Source of the DNA: Pegethrix bostrychoides GSE-TBD4-15B
GTDB lineage: Bacteria > Cyanobacteriota > Cyanobacteriia > Elainellales > Elainellaceae
Direction: 5' to 3'
DNA: 64,000 nucleotides
Assembly (NCBI GenBank): GCA_019359155.1
Contig: JAHHHV010000001.1
Coordinates: 1 to 64,000 of the forward strand
Position numbers and translations under genes: made by a program
In this document: positions 8,408 to 17,639 of the stretch, in pieces
Layout of the letters: each line of letters opens with the position of its first letter
How positions within the stretch are numbered: position 1 is the stretch's first letter
The notes under the pieces: generated by a model
Databases searched by the model: none
Told to the model about the DNA's origin: nothing
The model's input: only the letters and a program-made list of their open reading frames with translations

Positions 8408-9703
8408 TCAATGGCTCAAGTCAGCAGTTTCTGGAGCTGTGGCTTCCGGCGCGACAGTTTGTAACAGCTCCAAAATGGCGCTCGCTGCCCTGAGACAGAC
8501 TCCTGGCTCGCCGAGATGCTGCCGCATTTGCTGATACTGCTGCTGCATCTGCAAGCGGCGCTGAGGCTGCTGCAACAGCTCAACCGCCGCTGCCGCGACT
8601 GCCTCAGGCTGTGCCTGCTGCTGCAAAAACTCCGGCACAATGGGCTGCATCATCACCAGGTTGGGCGGCGCAACAAACGGAGCCGAAAATTTGAGCAGAT
8701 GCTCTGCGATCCAGGCCGTCAGCGGATTGACGCGATACATCACCACCTGCGGCACGTTCAGCAAAGCCGTTTCTAAATTGACCGTCCCCGACTTGGCCAG
8801 CACCAGATCAGCTGCCGCAATCACGGTCTGGGAGCTGGCTATCTGGGAGTTGACTATCTGGGAAACGGCATGGGAGCTAGCTGCATTAGGACGATAGATT
8901 GGCACCAGCGTTGCAGAGAGTCCCGCCTGCCGCAATGCCTGCTGAATCGGCTGCCAGTAGCGTTCCAGGGACACGGGCAGCCAGAACTGCACCTGCGGCA
9001 GCTCCGTCTGAATCTGTCGCGCCGCCGCCAGCATCACCGGCAGAATGTAGCGGAGTTCCTGCTGCCGCGAGGCTGGGATCAGCGCCACAACTTGGGCATC
9101 GGGCGCAATGCCTAAGCTGACTCTGGCCTCAGCGCGGCTTGGAGCAGCCTGGACGCGATCGAGCAACGGATGCCCTACCCAGCTCACCTGAGCGCCATGC
9201 TGCTGATAGTAGCTGGCCTCGGCAGGGAAGATCGCCAAGAGCCGATCGGTAATAGACAAGATTTGCTGCGTGTTCCGTGGGCTAAGCGACCAAACCCATT
9301 CCTGGGGGGCAATGTAATAAACCGTGGGAGTTTTGGGAAACTGCTGCCGCAGGAACCGCCCAAGGCTGAGGTTGGGCGCAAAGTAGTCAATCATCACGAC
9401 GAGATCGGGCGGATGCTGGCGCAGGTGCTGCTGAACGCGGCGTTGAATCCGTCGCGTTGCCCAGATATAGGGCAGCGACTCAAACAGACCAATTGAGCCA
9501 ATTGCGCTGGTATCGGCCAGCAGGGTCGCACCTGCTCGCTGCATTCGCTCACCGCCCAAAGCCGAAAGCTTCAGCGAGATACCCAACAGCGCTGCCTGCT
9601 GTTGCAGTGCCTTAATCAGCAGCGCCCCCTGCAAATCGCCCGACACCTCGCCCGTGCTAATCAACAGATGCACCTCAGGTGCTGGATCTATTGGCTTACT
9701 CAT
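8408..9703 (-). CDS. lpxB: Lipid-A-disaccharide synthase
   Basis: LpxB is the GT19 enzyme that condenses UDP-2,3-diacylglucosamine with lipid X at the inner membrane. Recognisable blocks are LLISTGEVSGDLQGALL, VMIDYFAPNLSLGRFLR, YYIAPQEWVWS, LLAIFPAEASYYQQHG, WVGHPLLDRV and the acceptor-side VLAKSGTVNLETALLNVPQVVMY. Its ATG overlaps the end of lpxA by 8 bp (ATGAGTAA), so translation is coupled. An extra low-complexity segment, SSHAVSQIVNSQIASSQTV, sits just before the AAADLVLAKSGT block and comes from short DNA duplications. Length is 431 aa against a usual 380-390. It is the last gene of the envelope cluster. Confidence 0.95.
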   Translation of the reverse strand: MSKPIDPAPEVHLLISTGEVSGDLQGALLIKALQQQAALLGISLKLSALGGERMQRAGATLLADTSAIGSIGLFESLPYIWATRRIQRRVQQHLRQHPPDLVVMIDYFAPNLSLGRFLRQQFPKTPTVYYIAPQEWVWSLSPRNTQQILSITDRLLAIFPAEASYYQQHGAQVSWVGHPLLDRVQAAPSRAEARVSLGIAPDAQVVALIPASRQQELRYILPVMLAAARQIQTELPQVQFWLPVSLERYWQPIQQALRQAGLSATLVPIYRPNAASSHAVSQIVNSQIASSQTVIAAADLVLAKSGTVNLETALLNVPQVVMYRVNPLTAWIAEHLLKFSAPFVAPPNLVMMQPIVPEFLQQQAQPEAVAAAAVELLQQPQRRLQMQQQYQQMRQHLGEPGVCLRAASAILELLQTVAPEATAPETADLSH

Positions 9704-10520
9704 CAGCTTTAGCCTTGCGCCTGCCCGGAATTGCCCCCCGCCGATTTGCACCAATGCTCAAGGTCAGGAACTGCCGCAGGTGGCGAATCGACTCGTGGTC
9801 GCTGAGCAGATCCAGCTGCTCTAGGGCTTGCTCTAGCGTCAGGCCAGAGCGATAGAGGATGCGAAAGGCTTTTTTGAGCGCCTGCATCGTCTGTCCTTCT
9901 GACTCTGTGGTCAGTCCAGCCCGCTGTAGCCCAACTTTGTTCAGCGCCCTGACTCTGGCCGGGTTGCCTTCTACCAGCATGTAGGGCGGCACATCACGGT
10001 TGATCCGGCTCATCCCGCCGACCATTGCCAGTCGGCCAATCTGCACAAACTGATGAATGCCCAGCACGCCGCTAATGGTGGCGCGGGATTCGATATAAAT
10101 ATGCCCTGCCAGCGAGGTGCTGTTGGAGATAATCACCTGGTCTTCAATCTGACAGTTATGGCCGATATGCACATAGGCCATCAGCAGGTTGCGGTTGCCC
10201 AGCACGGTAGCTTCGCCGGCTCCGGTCGCGCGATTGATCGTCACATATTCGCGGATCAGGTTGTCATCGCCAATTTTGACCAGGCTGGGCGACCCGTCGT
10301 ATTTGCGATCCTGTGGCTCTAAACCAATCGCCGCGCCAGGAAAAATCTGGTTGCGGTCGCCGATTTCCGTCCAGCCCTCAATCACCGCATGATGCCCAAT
10401 CACTGTTCCTGGCCCCACCTTGACCCGCTCGCCAATCACCGCATAGGCTCCCACCTGCACCGTCGGATGCAGCTCGGCGCGGGAATGGATGACAGCAGTG
10501 GGGTGGATGAGGGTAGTCAA
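9696..10520 (-). CDS. lpxA: Acyl-ACP--UDP-N-acetylglucosamine O-acyltransferase
   Basis: LpxA performs the first step of lipid A synthesis: 3-O-acylation of UDP-GlcNAc. The left-handed beta-helix hexapeptide repeats are plain (IHPTAVIHSRAELHPTVQVG, AVIGERVKVGPGTVIGHHAVI), as are YVTINRATGAGEATVLGNRN, VHIGHNCQIEDQVIISN and the C-terminal helical block ALKKAFRILYRSGLT. No ATG exists near the start. The TTG at 10520 begins MTTLIHPTAVIH, matching normal LpxA N termini (274 aa). A TTG at 10589 would add 23 residues. Neither has a clear Shine-Dalgarno. It lies between fabZ and lpxB. Confidence 0.93.
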   Translation of the reverse strand: MTTLIHPTAVIHSRAELHPTVQVGAYAVIGERVKVGPGTVIGHHAVIEGWTEIGDRNQIFPGAAIGLEPQDRKYDGSPSLVKIGDDNLIREYVTINRATGAGEATVLGNRNLLMAYVHIGHNCQIEDQVIISNSTSLAGHIYIESRATISGVLGIHQFVQIGRLAMVGGMSRINRDVPPYMLVEGNPARVRALNKVGLQRAGLTTESEGQTMQALKKAFRILYRSGLTLEQALEQLDLLSDHESIRHLRQFLTLSIGANRRGAIPGRRKAKADE

Positions 10521-10605
10521 GGTAAAAGGGGTAGAGACAGAGAACGGAATTTTATGACTGGGGGAATTCTGGGGGAATTTTCTAGGCAAACCAGCCAGGG
10601 CGAAT

Positions 10606-11133
10606 CTAGTCCACCACTGAAAACATCAGCTCGCCCTCAGCTGCCAGCTGCCCGTCTACTTCGGCACGTCCCTGCATATAGCCAAAGCGACGGCGTTTGA
10701 TTGAGAGCAGCTCAACGGTCATCACGAGCTGATCGCCAGGTACGACAGGTCGCCGGAAGCGTACCTTGTCAATGCCGACAAACATAAACAGACCGTTTTC
10801 TGGAAACTCCGGCATCTGCGCCAGGACGATCCCGCCAACCTGCGCCATCGCCTCCACAATCAGCACACCCGGCATCAGCGGACGACCCGGAAAATGTCCC
10901 TGAAAATGCGGCTCGTTAAACGTGACGTTTTTAATTCCAACCGCTAGCTTAGCGGGTACGTATTGAATGATCCGATCCACCAGCGAAAACGGGTAGCGAT
11001 GCGGCAGCAGCCGATGGATTTCGTTGATATCGAGTTGGGTGGCTTGGTCAGACTCAGCGCCAGTTGAGTTGCCAGTCGAGCTACCAGCTGAGCCGCTGGC
11101 CGGGACGGTGTGGACATCTGTCAAAATTGCCAT
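10606..11133 (-). CDS. fabZ: 3-hydroxyacyl-ACP dehydratase
   Basis: FabZ dehydrates 3-hydroxyacyl-ACP in fatty acid synthesis and competes with LpxA/LpxD for the same pool. The hot-dog fold is clear: [40 protein letters not shown] with the catalytic His in GHFPG, then VEAMAQVGG with the catalytic Glu. The N terminus carries an extra 35-residue Ser/Gly/Ala-rich leader ([19 protein letters not shown]) not seen in most FabZ, so the product is 175 aa rather than about 145. It is co-directional with lpxC and lpxA. Confidence 0.95.
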   Translation of the reverse strand: MAILTDVHTVPASGSAGSSTGNSTGAESDQATQLDINEIHRLLPHRYPFSLVDRIIQYVPAKLAVGIKNVTFNEPHFQGHFPGRPLMPGVLIVEAMAQVGGIVLAQMPEFPENGLFMFVGIDKVRFRRPVVPGDQLVMTVELLSIKRRRFGYMQGRAEVDGQLAAEGELMFSVVD

Positions 11134-11211
11134 GAGTAAAGTTTTGCCTGCGAAGAAAACATCTGTAGGTTGAATAAGCCTGAACCGAGCAGCAGAATCT
11201 GGAGAGCAGAA

Positions 11212-12156
11212 CTAGAGCAGCGACTGCGCGATTTGCCGAGCTAGCGCCACATGCAGCTCATGACTGGCCTTGTAAGCCAGAAAATGAGCGGTGGGAAAAT
11301 TGCCCAGCAAACTCAGATCACCTACTAAGTCTAAAAGTTTATGACGCACTGGCTCATTTGAAAATCGCAGCGGCGGATTTAGCCAGCCAGAGGCATCACA
11401 AACCAGCGCGTTCTCCAGGCTGCCCCCCTGGATCAACCCCTGCTGCCGCAGCGCCTCAACCTGATGCGCCAGCCCAAAGGTACGCGCCGGAGCAATTGCC
11501 TCTGCAAAACTCTCTGCGCCTGCCGCCGCCGGACTCAACGCGCTTGGCGACCAGCTCTGCCACTGATTGCCGATGGCCGACTGCTCAAAGTCAATCCCAT
11601 AGGTAAAGCGCAGGGCAGCGGCAGGCAAAGCGGCGGCAAAAGCGTCCCCTGCTGTTACCCAGATGGGCTGTGCCAGCCGTGGGGCAATCTGCACCTGCGC
11701 CTGCGCCACCCATCCCGCCTGCTGAACTGCCTCGACCCAAACCTGCGCGGAACCGTCTAGCAGCGGCACTTCTGCGCCATCTAGCTCAATCCGAGCGTTG
11801 TCAATGCCGAGCGCTGCTAGCGCTGCCAGCAGATGCTCCACGGTTCGCACCGAGGCTGTCCCGACGCATAGCTCAGTTGAGAGCTGAGTCCGGTGGACAG
11901 AAGTAAGCTTGGCCGGAATCTGCGGTGCGTCTGGCAAATCGACCCGCACGAAGTAGCGCCCCGCTCCTGCTGCCGCTGGCAGAACGCGCAGCCGTGTCAG
12001 CTTGCCGCTATGGAGTCCTATGCCAGAGCGCTCAAATCCGCAGGTCAGAGTATGCTGCTGACCCCACAACTCTGTTGGCTCTGGCTGCGGCTCTACCGCA
12101 AGCTGCTCTATTCCCAACGGTGGCAGCATTGCCGCCTGTTCAACCACACCCGCCAT
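11212..12156 (-). CDS. lpxC: UDP-3-O-acyl-N-acetylglucosamine deacetylase
   Basis: LpxC is the Zn-dependent committed step of lipid A synthesis. Domain I shows [17 protein letters not shown] and [20 protein letters not shown] (the zinc His lies in EHLLAAL) with [14 protein letters not shown]. Domain II shows [29 protein letters not shown] and [21 protein letters not shown], with His and Asp ligands in [12 protein letters not shown]-terminal His in [11 protein letters not shown] is the expected catalytic base. Length is 314 aa including a roughly 30-residue N-terminal leader. It lies between omp85 and fabZ in the cluster. Confidence 0.95.
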   Translation of the reverse strand: MAGVVEQAAMLPPLGIEQLAVEPQPEPTELWGQQHTLTCGFERSGIGLHSGKLTRLRVLPAAAGAGRYFVRVDLPDAPQIPAKLTSVHRTQLSTELCVGTASVRTVEHLLAALAALGIDNARIELDGAEVPLLDGSAQVWVEAVQQAGWVAQAQVQIAPRLAQPIWVTAGDAFAAALPAAALRFTYGIDFEQSAIGNQWQSWSPSALSPAAAGAESFAEAIAPARTFGLAHQVEALRQQGLIQGGSLENALVCDASGWLNPPLRFSNEPVRHKLLDLVGDLSLLGNFPTAHFLAYKASHELHVALARQIAQSLL

Positions 12157-12224
12157 GTCACCTCCTCACCAACCCCGCTCACCAACCCCGCTGATCAAAC
12201 CGCTACTTATCCTGCGCATCCAGC

Positions 12225-14663
12225 CTAGAATCGCTCACCGATGCCAAAGTGGATTCTGCTCTCGCCGTCGTCATTGATTGCATAGTCTACTCGAATCTGA
12301 CCCAGGGGCGACTGGACTCGAATCCCAACTCCGTAGCCGAATCCCGATCCCGGCTTTTCGCGAATGCCTGCCGGATCGCCCTGCACCTGACTAGCTGAAC
12401 CAATATCGCTACCTGCATCTAAAAATAGCGCGCCGCTGACGATGCTAAACACCGGAAAGCGATATTCGATGGTGGCTTGGACATAGCTCTTGCCGCTGCC
12501 GAGTTCGCCCGCATCATAGCCGCGCACCGAGTCTGTACCGCCCAGTGAGAAGGCTTCGTAGGGTGGGAAATCGCCCAGGATAGTGCCGCCTTGGACGTTG
12601 AAGGCCAGCGCCTGCGTGCATTCGCTGGGGCTGGGGTCTTCTTGCTGGCAGCCACTGGTGAACTGGAGCAGCCGCACCGGAATGTAGTAGCTGTAGCTGC
12701 CGCGCAGGCGGTTGTAAAAAATGCTGTCGATGCCCAGCGCCTGCTCGGTGCTGAGCCGCAGGACAGAACCTCTGGTCGTCTGCGCCGGGTCGTTGCGCCG
12801 ATCCTGCGAGGCTGAGAACTGCACGGTGGCAACATTATCGACCCCGGAGCGGTTGAAGCTGAGCAAATTGCCGAACTCGTCTCTGGGGGCAATGGTGCCG
12901 TCAATTTCGCGTACTGAAATATTCTGGAACTGAAGCCCTAGCGAGGCGCGCCAGTTGTCTTCTAGCGGTCGGGTAAAGCTGATGCCGCCCCCAAATCGAC
13001 GGATGCGAGGCCGATCGCCATTGGGCAGCGTCACTTCGTTGGAGCCGCCGTCAAACACCAGCGAAATCGACTGTCGCCCAAAGGCATTGACGGTGTAGGA
13101 GGTGCGGTAGGGGTCGGTGGCAATCCAGGGATCAGTGAAGCTTAAGTCAAACAGCAGGTCGCGTTGACCCACCTGCACCTCAGCGTTGAGTCGCTGGTTG
13201 TTGCCGCCCAGGTTTTGCTCTTGCAGGCTGACGGCTCCAAACAGACCGCTGGTGGAACTGACCCCAGCACTGGCCGCTAGAGATCCGGTACGCCGCTCGG
13301 TCGTATTCACCACCACATCGACCTTGCGCGGATCTTGGCCGGGATTGAGCGCAATGTTTAAGTCCTCAAAAATTCCTAGGCCAAAGGCTCGTTGCAGGTC
13401 GCGCTGGATCAGGTTTTGGTTGAAGACATCTCCCGGCTCTGAGCTAAACTCGCGGGTGATGATAAAGGGTCGGGTGCGGCCTCGAATTGGCTCACCGTCC
13501 TCGTCTACTGCCTCACCGTCTCGATTGAGAAACCGGATGTCGATGCTTTCAATTTCGCCTTCTGCGACCTCGAGAGTTGCCGTGCCGTCTTGGCTGATTT
13601 CGGGCGCAGCAATCACCTGAGCCAGCACGTAGCCGTTGTCTTGATAGAGCTTGTTGAGCTGCTCAATTCCGCCTTGCAGGGCGCGCAGATTGGCGGTTTG
13701 GCCGTACTGAGTCGCAAAAATCTGCTCGACGGCCTCTGGCAGCGTCACCTGTTCGTCTCGGTATTCGAGCAGCGGCAAATCGCCGTTTTCGTCGGGCTGA
13801 GACAGAATGCTGCCTCGGAGCTGCACCTGATTGAGCGTCGGATTGGAGTCTACGGCAAAGGTGACTCTCACCCCCAGCGGCGTGTCTTCGGGAACAGCGC
13901 GGACATTGGAGAAGAAGCCAGTGCTAAAGATGGCGTTGATATCTTCCTGGAGCTGAGAGCGGGTGGTGGTGCGTCCCGGCACTGTCCGAATAGCGTCATA
14001 GACTTCTGCTTCGAGTTCAGGTGTGTCGGCTCCGGTCACCACCACTTCTGAGACCAGCACTCTCGGCTCGGCAGCAGGGGCAACGCTGTCTGGTGGAGTA
14101 GAGGGTGATGCTGGTGATTCTGGGGCTGATTCTGGAGCTGATTCTGGAGCTGATTCTGGGGCGGCTTCTGGGGCAGAGTCCGCTGGATCAGCCGGATCGC
14201 CTGGAGCCAGCTCAGCCTGAGCTATGTTGAACGCTGGAAAGTTGAGTTGGCTATCAGCTGAGGCCGCATATTCAAACTGTTGTGCAAGCGGTGGCTCTGC
14301 TTCAGGAATCTGGGCGACTGGCGCGATTGGCGCAACTGGCTCAGAGATCGGCGCAACCGGAACCAGCAGTCCAGACGGCAGATCGGCTTGGCCTAGCTGT
14401 GGCGGGAGTAGCTCTGCGGGACTGGCCTGAATCGGCTCAGCATAGTTCAAGCTTTCAACCTGACTGGAGGATAATCCATGCATGGCAGTGGCTCCTGAGC
14501 TAGCTCCGGCAGCTTCGGGACTTGGAGTGGGCAAATCAGCCGCGCCATTGCTTAAACTGGCCGTTTCGGGCACTGAAGGCTCGGTCTCGGCCTTGACAGG
14601 ATTGGCCAGACCTAACGCTGCCGAGGCAGTCAGAGCTGCCAGCACAAATGGAGAAAATCGCAT
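12225..14663 (-). CDS. Omp85/BamA-family outer membrane assembly protein
   Basis: A signal peptide (MRFSPFVLAALTASAALGLA) is followed by a long Pro/Ala/Glu/Ser-rich stretch of about 180 residues containing an APES repeat. POTRA domains come next (RVLVSEVVVTGADTPELEAE, FTRPFIITREFSSEPGDVFN-like blocks), then the 16-strand barrel with the family's RGY motif (TDSVRGYDAGELG) and the C-terminal strand IHFGIGERF. It folds or inserts outer membrane proteins. The ATG at 14663 is preferred to a GTG at 14690 because it starts the signal peptide directly. Position between purC and lpxC is the normal cyanobacterial arrangement. The linker's APES tract is a 12-bp DNA repeat at 14116-14175. Confidence 0.92.
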   Translation of the reverse strand: MRFSPFVLAALTASAALGLANPVKAETEPSVPETASLSNGAADLPTPSPEAAGASSGATAMHGLSSSQVESLNYAEPIQASPAELLPPQLGQADLPSGLLVPVAPISEPVAPIAPVAQIPEAEPPLAQQFEYAASADSQLNFPAFNIAQAELAPGDPADPADSAPEAAPESAPESAPESAPESPASPSTPPDSVAPAAEPRVLVSEVVVTGADTPELEAEVYDAIRTVPGRTTTRSQLQEDINAIFSTGFFSNVRAVPEDTPLGVRVTFAVDSNPTLNQVQLRGSILSQPDENGDLPLLEYRDEQVTLPEAVEQIFATQYGQTANLRALQGGIEQLNKLYQDNGYVLAQVIAAPEISQDGTATLEVAEGEIESIDIRFLNRDGEAVDEDGEPIRGRTRPFIITREFSSEPGDVFNQNLIQRDLQRAFGLGIFEDLNIALNPGQDPRKVDVVVNTTERRTGSLAASAGVSSTSGLFGAVSLQEQNLGGNNQRLNAEVQVGQRDLLFDLSFTDPWIATDPYRTSYTVNAFGRQSISLVFDGGSNEVTLPNGDRPRIRRFGGGISFTRPLEDNWRASLGLQFQNISVREIDGTIAPRDEFGNLLSFNRSGVDNVATVQFSASQDRRNDPAQTTRGSVLRLSTEQALGIDSIFYNRLRGSYSYYIPVRLLQFTSGCQQEDPSPSECTQALAFNVQGGTILGDFPPYEAFSLGGTDSVRGYDAGELGSGKSYVQATIEYRFPVFSIVSGALFLDAGSDIGSASQVQGDPAGIREKPGSGFGYGVGIRVQSPLGQIRVDYAINDDGESRIHFGIGERF
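14116..14175. repeat. In-frame 12-bp tandem repeat inside omp85
   Basis: Four close copies of gattctggrgct followed by a diverged fifth encode the APES repeats of the Omp85 linker on the minus strand. The unit is a multiple of three, so the frame is kept. Confidence 0.85.
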
Positions 14664-14774
14664 ACGGTTTAAGTTATTTGGCACTTCCACACACCGAACA
14701 GCAGAGCAAGAGAGTCAGGCTTTGAGTCAGAATTAAGAAAAAATGTAAAGTTACGCGAATAGACCGCAGCAATT

Positions 14775-15539
14775 CTACAGCATTCTTTCACCACCTGGCT
14801 GAATCGGCTGTGCCAGAACCCGGTCTAGCACCTGCTGATAGCCAGCTTCGATATCGCCGAGATCCTGACGAAATCGGTCTTTATCCATAACGCGCCGCGC
14901 CGGATCGGTTTCACTCTGGTTCCAGAGGCGGCAGGTGTCGGGGCTAATTTCGTCAGCCAGCAAAATCTGCTGCGCTGCGTCTAGACCAAACTCCAGCTTG
15001 AAGTCAACGAGCGTGATGCCGCAGCTCTGGAAAAACTCAGACAAGATCTCGTTGATTTGCAGTGCCTTGAGCCGCAGCGTGTCGGCCTGCTCGGCGGTCG
15101 CCAACTCCATCAACAGCAGGCGCTGCGGGGTCAGTAACGGGTCGCCCAGCTCGTCATTTTTGTAGTAAAAATCAACCAGCGGCTCTGCCAAAACGGTTCC
15201 CAACGCAATCCCTGTCTGTTGACAGAGACTGCCAGCCGCAATGTTCCTGACAACCACCTCAATCGGCAAAATCTTCACAGCCTTGACCCGCATTTCGGTC
15301 GGCGCGGGTGAGTCAATCCAGTGGGTGGTGATTCCTTCGGCCTCTAGAAGCTGAAACAGATGACTGGAGATCGCGCAGTTGATGGCACCTTTGCCTGTGA
15401 TGCTGCCGCGCTTTTGGGCATTGAAGGCCGTGGCATCATCTTTGAAGTAGGTCAGCAGTACGCCAGGATCGTCCGTGGCGTAGAGGATTTTGGCTTTACC
15501 TTCGTAGAGCTTGACAGGGGCGTTCATGGGGCTGGCCAT
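14775..15539 (-). CDS. purC: Phosphoribosylaminoimidazole-succinocarboxamide synthase
   Basis: SAICAR synthetase joins CAIR and aspartate in purine synthesis. Diagnostic blocks are KLYEGKAKILYATDD, YFKDDATAFNAQKRG, VEVVVRNIAAGSL, LVEF-type PLVDFYYKNDELGDPLL, GITLVDFKLEFGLD and LADEISPDTCRLWNQ. Length from the ATG at 15539 is 254 aa. An ATG at 15527 (MNAPVKLYEGK) is equally plausible and neither has a clear Shine-Dalgarno. It heads the omp85-lpx cluster; purL lies elsewhere in the window. Confidence 0.95.
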   Translation of the reverse strand: MASPMNAPVKLYEGKAKILYATDDPGVLLTYFKDDATAFNAQKRGSITGKGAINCAISSHLFQLLEAEGITTHWIDSPAPTEMRVKAVKILPIEVVVRNIAAGSLCQQTGIALGTVLAEPLVDFYYKNDELGDPLLTPQRLLLMELATAEQADTLRLKALQINEILSEFFQSCGITLVDFKLEFGLDAAQQILLADEISPDTCRLWNQSETDPARRVMDKDRFRQDLGDIEAGYQQVLDRVLAQPIQPGGERML

Positions 15540-15920
15540 TGGGAAGGGCAGAATGAGCAGGGCAAACAAGTAAGGGAGCAGCAGGAACCACGATTAAACT
15601 TTGAATAAACTTAATCATACTACCGGGGTGATACTGTCTAAAATTCGCCCGGACGGTCAGTTGGCTGATCTTTGGAATCTTTTTTGAGATTTTTTAGGTC
15701 TTGCTGAGTTTTTCTAGACCTACGGCATCTCGGCAGCCCGCGCAGCCCGCAGGCTATATTCAGATCCAGGACAAATTACAGTATCATCTTGCTCTGGGAT
15801 CTCTTGTGAGGCTGGGACTATCCAGCTGGGGGATTTAATTGGGCAATAGGCAGCGCAAAATCGTAGAATCGCAGGGGCGATAGCGAACCGTGACGCGAAC
15901 CGTGAGAGGAGTCATCAAGC
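15540..15920. other. Divergent intergenic region
   Basis: These 381 bp separate purC (minus) from the export permease (plus). T-rich tracts at about 15668-15720 and a duplicated gcgaaccgtga near 15881-15903 are visible. Just before the permease, AGAGGAG (15905-15911) is a strong ribosome-binding site. No RNA gene was recognised. Confidence 0.5.
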
Positions 15921-16754
15921 GTGAGTAAAAGCGTGAGTATTGGTCAAAGAGTTACTCGTCGAATCAGCAGAGTCAGCCATTTTGGCAGCCATCGTAATTT
16001 TGAAAACTACCGCGACATTCTGTTTGTGCTGCTCCAAAAAGAGCTGAAGGTTCGCTACAACAACAAGGGGCTGGGCTTTCTCTGGTCAATTGCCAATCCG
16101 CTGGCCTCGGCGCTGGTCTATCTGATTGCTTTTCAGATTTTGATGCGGGTTCGCATCCCCGACTATATTTTGATTTTAATTACCGGCACCTTTACCTGGC
16201 AGTGGTTTACCAACGTCGTCGGCTCCTCGTCCAACGCCTTTGTCGGCAACGCGCCGCTGATTAAAAAAGTTAGCTTTCCACGCAATATTGTGCTGCTCTG
16301 CATGTCCTGCAATCACCTGATCCACTTTCTGATGTCGGTTCCGGTGATTTTGCTGTTTCTCGTCCTGCATGGCCATTACCCTGCCTTGACCTGGATCTAC
16401 GGGATGCCGCTGCTGATTGCCGTGCAGTTTACGATGGCCTATGGCATTGCGCTAGGGCTAGCTTCAATCAACCTGTTTTTCCGAGATATGGAGCGGCTGG
16501 TGGGAATTATTTTGAACTTCGCCTTCTACCTGACGCCAGTCCTCTATCCGGTCGAAACCGTGCCGCCCAAGCTGCGACACCTGATGCTGTTCAATCCGGC
16601 GGCTCCGCTGATTGCGGCTTGGCGAGATCTGTTCATTAATGGCAAAGTAGACTGGCTGTATCTAGCGGTAAGTGCGGGCTATGCACTGCTGTTTTACCTG
16701 CTGGGCACATCGATTTACAAACGTCTGTCCTGGAAATTTGCCGAGGTGATCTAA
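15921..16754 (+). CDS. ABC-2 type polysaccharide export permease (Wzm/TagG-like)
   Basis: The 277-aa integral membrane protein has a cytoplasmic N terminus followed by LLQKELKVRYNNKGLGFLWSIANPLASALV, the amphipathic-helix signature of O-antigen/teichoic acid exporters. About six transmembrane helices follow, ending in the ATPase-contact tail YKRLSWKFAEVI. GTG at 15921 is preceded by AGAGGAG at 9 nt. With the ATPase 9 bp downstream it forms the inner-membrane channel that exports a lipid-linked glycan. Confidence 0.9.
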   Translation: MSKSVSIGQRVTRRISRVSHFGSHRNFENYRDILFVLLQKELKVRYNNKGLGFLWSIANPLASALVYLIAFQILMRVRIPDYILILITGTFTWQWFTNVVGSSSNAFVGNAPLIKKVSFPRNIVLLCMSCNHLIHFLMSVPVILLFLVLHGHYPALTWIYGMPLLIAVQFTMAYGIALGLASINLFFRDMERLVGIILNFAFYLTPVLYPVETVPPKLRHLMLFNPAAPLIAAWRDLFINGKVDWLYLAVSAGYALLFYLLGTSIYKRLSWKFAEVI

Positions 16755-16763
16755 TACAGCGCC

Positions 16764-17582
16764 ATGACTAGCCATTCAAATCAGACGAATTCAAATCAGA
16801 CGATGAGAGACCCCGTCGTTAGCTTCCAAAACGTCTATAAGTCCTACCCGCTCTATGGCCATATTCGCGGGGTCAAAAACTTTCTGTTTGACTTTCCCCG
16901 CAGCCTCAAGTCCATGAAAGACGAGAGCTTTGAGGCACTCCAGGATATCTCGTTTGAGGTGTATGAGGGCGAAAATTTTGGGATCATTGGCCATAACGGC
17001 GCGGGCAAAAGCACGACGCTGGGGTTGATTGCTGGCGTGCTCAAGCCCAACCGGGGCATTGTAGAAGTGCGGCGGCGCGTCTCGCCGCTGCTCTCGTTGG
17101 GGGCAGGCTTTCACCCGGAGCTGACCGGGCGCGAAAACATTGAGCTAAACGGCGTTTTGATGGGGCTGACCCGCCGGGAAATTCGCCTCAAAATGGATGA
17201 GATTATCGAGTTTTCGGAGATTGGTGATTTCGTCAACCGTCCGGTGCGGGTCTATTCTAGCGGCATGATGGCGCGGATCGGCTTTTCGGTGGTGGCGCAT
17301 CTGGATCCAGAGATTCTGCTGATTGATGAGGTGCTGGGCGTGGGCGATATTCGCTTCCAGAAAAAATGCCTCGACAAAATGATGACCTTTAAAGAGAGCG
17401 GCGTGACCATGCTGCTGGTGACGCATTCAGTGGCTAGCGTCATCAATATTTGCGACCGGGCGATGTGGATTGCAGATCATCGAGTCCAGATGATGGGCAA
17501 CCCGATTGAGGTGGTTGAAGCCTACTGCGAAGCCGCAGGTTTGCCACTCAACCTAGGCTTAATCAACAAAGCCGCGCTCTGA
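16764..17582 (+). CDS. ABC transporter ATP-binding protein of polysaccharide export (Wzt/TagH-like)
   Basis: The 272-aa ATPase has Walker A GHNGAGKSTTLGLIAG, the polysaccharide-exporter variant signature VYSSGMMARIGF, Walker B ILLIDEVLGVGD and H-loop LLVTHS. The N terminus reads VVSFQNVYKSYPLYGH and includes the insert HIRGVKNFLFDFPRSLKSMK that is typical of Wzt. It lacks the C-terminal carbohydrate-binding domain found in some Wzt proteins, so it belongs to the short class. It is co-transcribed with the preceding permease and probably the following sulfotransferase-like gene. Confidence 0.92.
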   Translation: MTSHSNQTNSNQTMRDPVVSFQNVYKSYPLYGHIRGVKNFLFDFPRSLKSMKDESFEALQDISFEVYEGENFGIIGHNGAGKSTTLGLIAGVLKPNRGIVEVRRRVSPLLSLGAGFHPELTGRENIELNGVLMGLTRREIRLKMDEIIEFSEIGDFVNRPVRVYSSGMMARIGFSVVAHLDPEILLIDEVLGVGDIRFQKKCLDKMMTFKESGVTMLLVTHSVASVINICDRAMWIADHRVQMMGNPIEVVEAYCEAAGLPLNLGLINKAAL

Positions 17583-17587
17583 GCGAG

Positions 17588-17634
17588 GTCTTGCTGGAGT
17601 CTTGCTAGAGTTTTGCTATTTCTTGAGTCTTGCT
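17588..17634. repeat. Imperfect 11-bp tandem repeat after the ATPase stop codon
   Basis: Copies gtcttgctgga, gtcttgctaga and gttttgcta, with a further gtcttgct, fill the gap between the ATPase and the sulfotransferase-like gene. Confidence 0.7.
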
Positions 17635-17639
17635 CAAAG

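Noticed and set aside
8154-8534. 126-codon plus-strand frame between the CAAD gene and lpxB
   Set aside because: It overlaps the 3' end of lpxB and the start of the CAAD gene on the other strand, has no family resemblance and no ribosome-binding site; its composition fits a chance frame.
13186-14051. Long plus-strand frames opposite omp85
   Set aside because: Antisense shadows of a GC-rich coding gene with clear Omp85 domains on the other strand.
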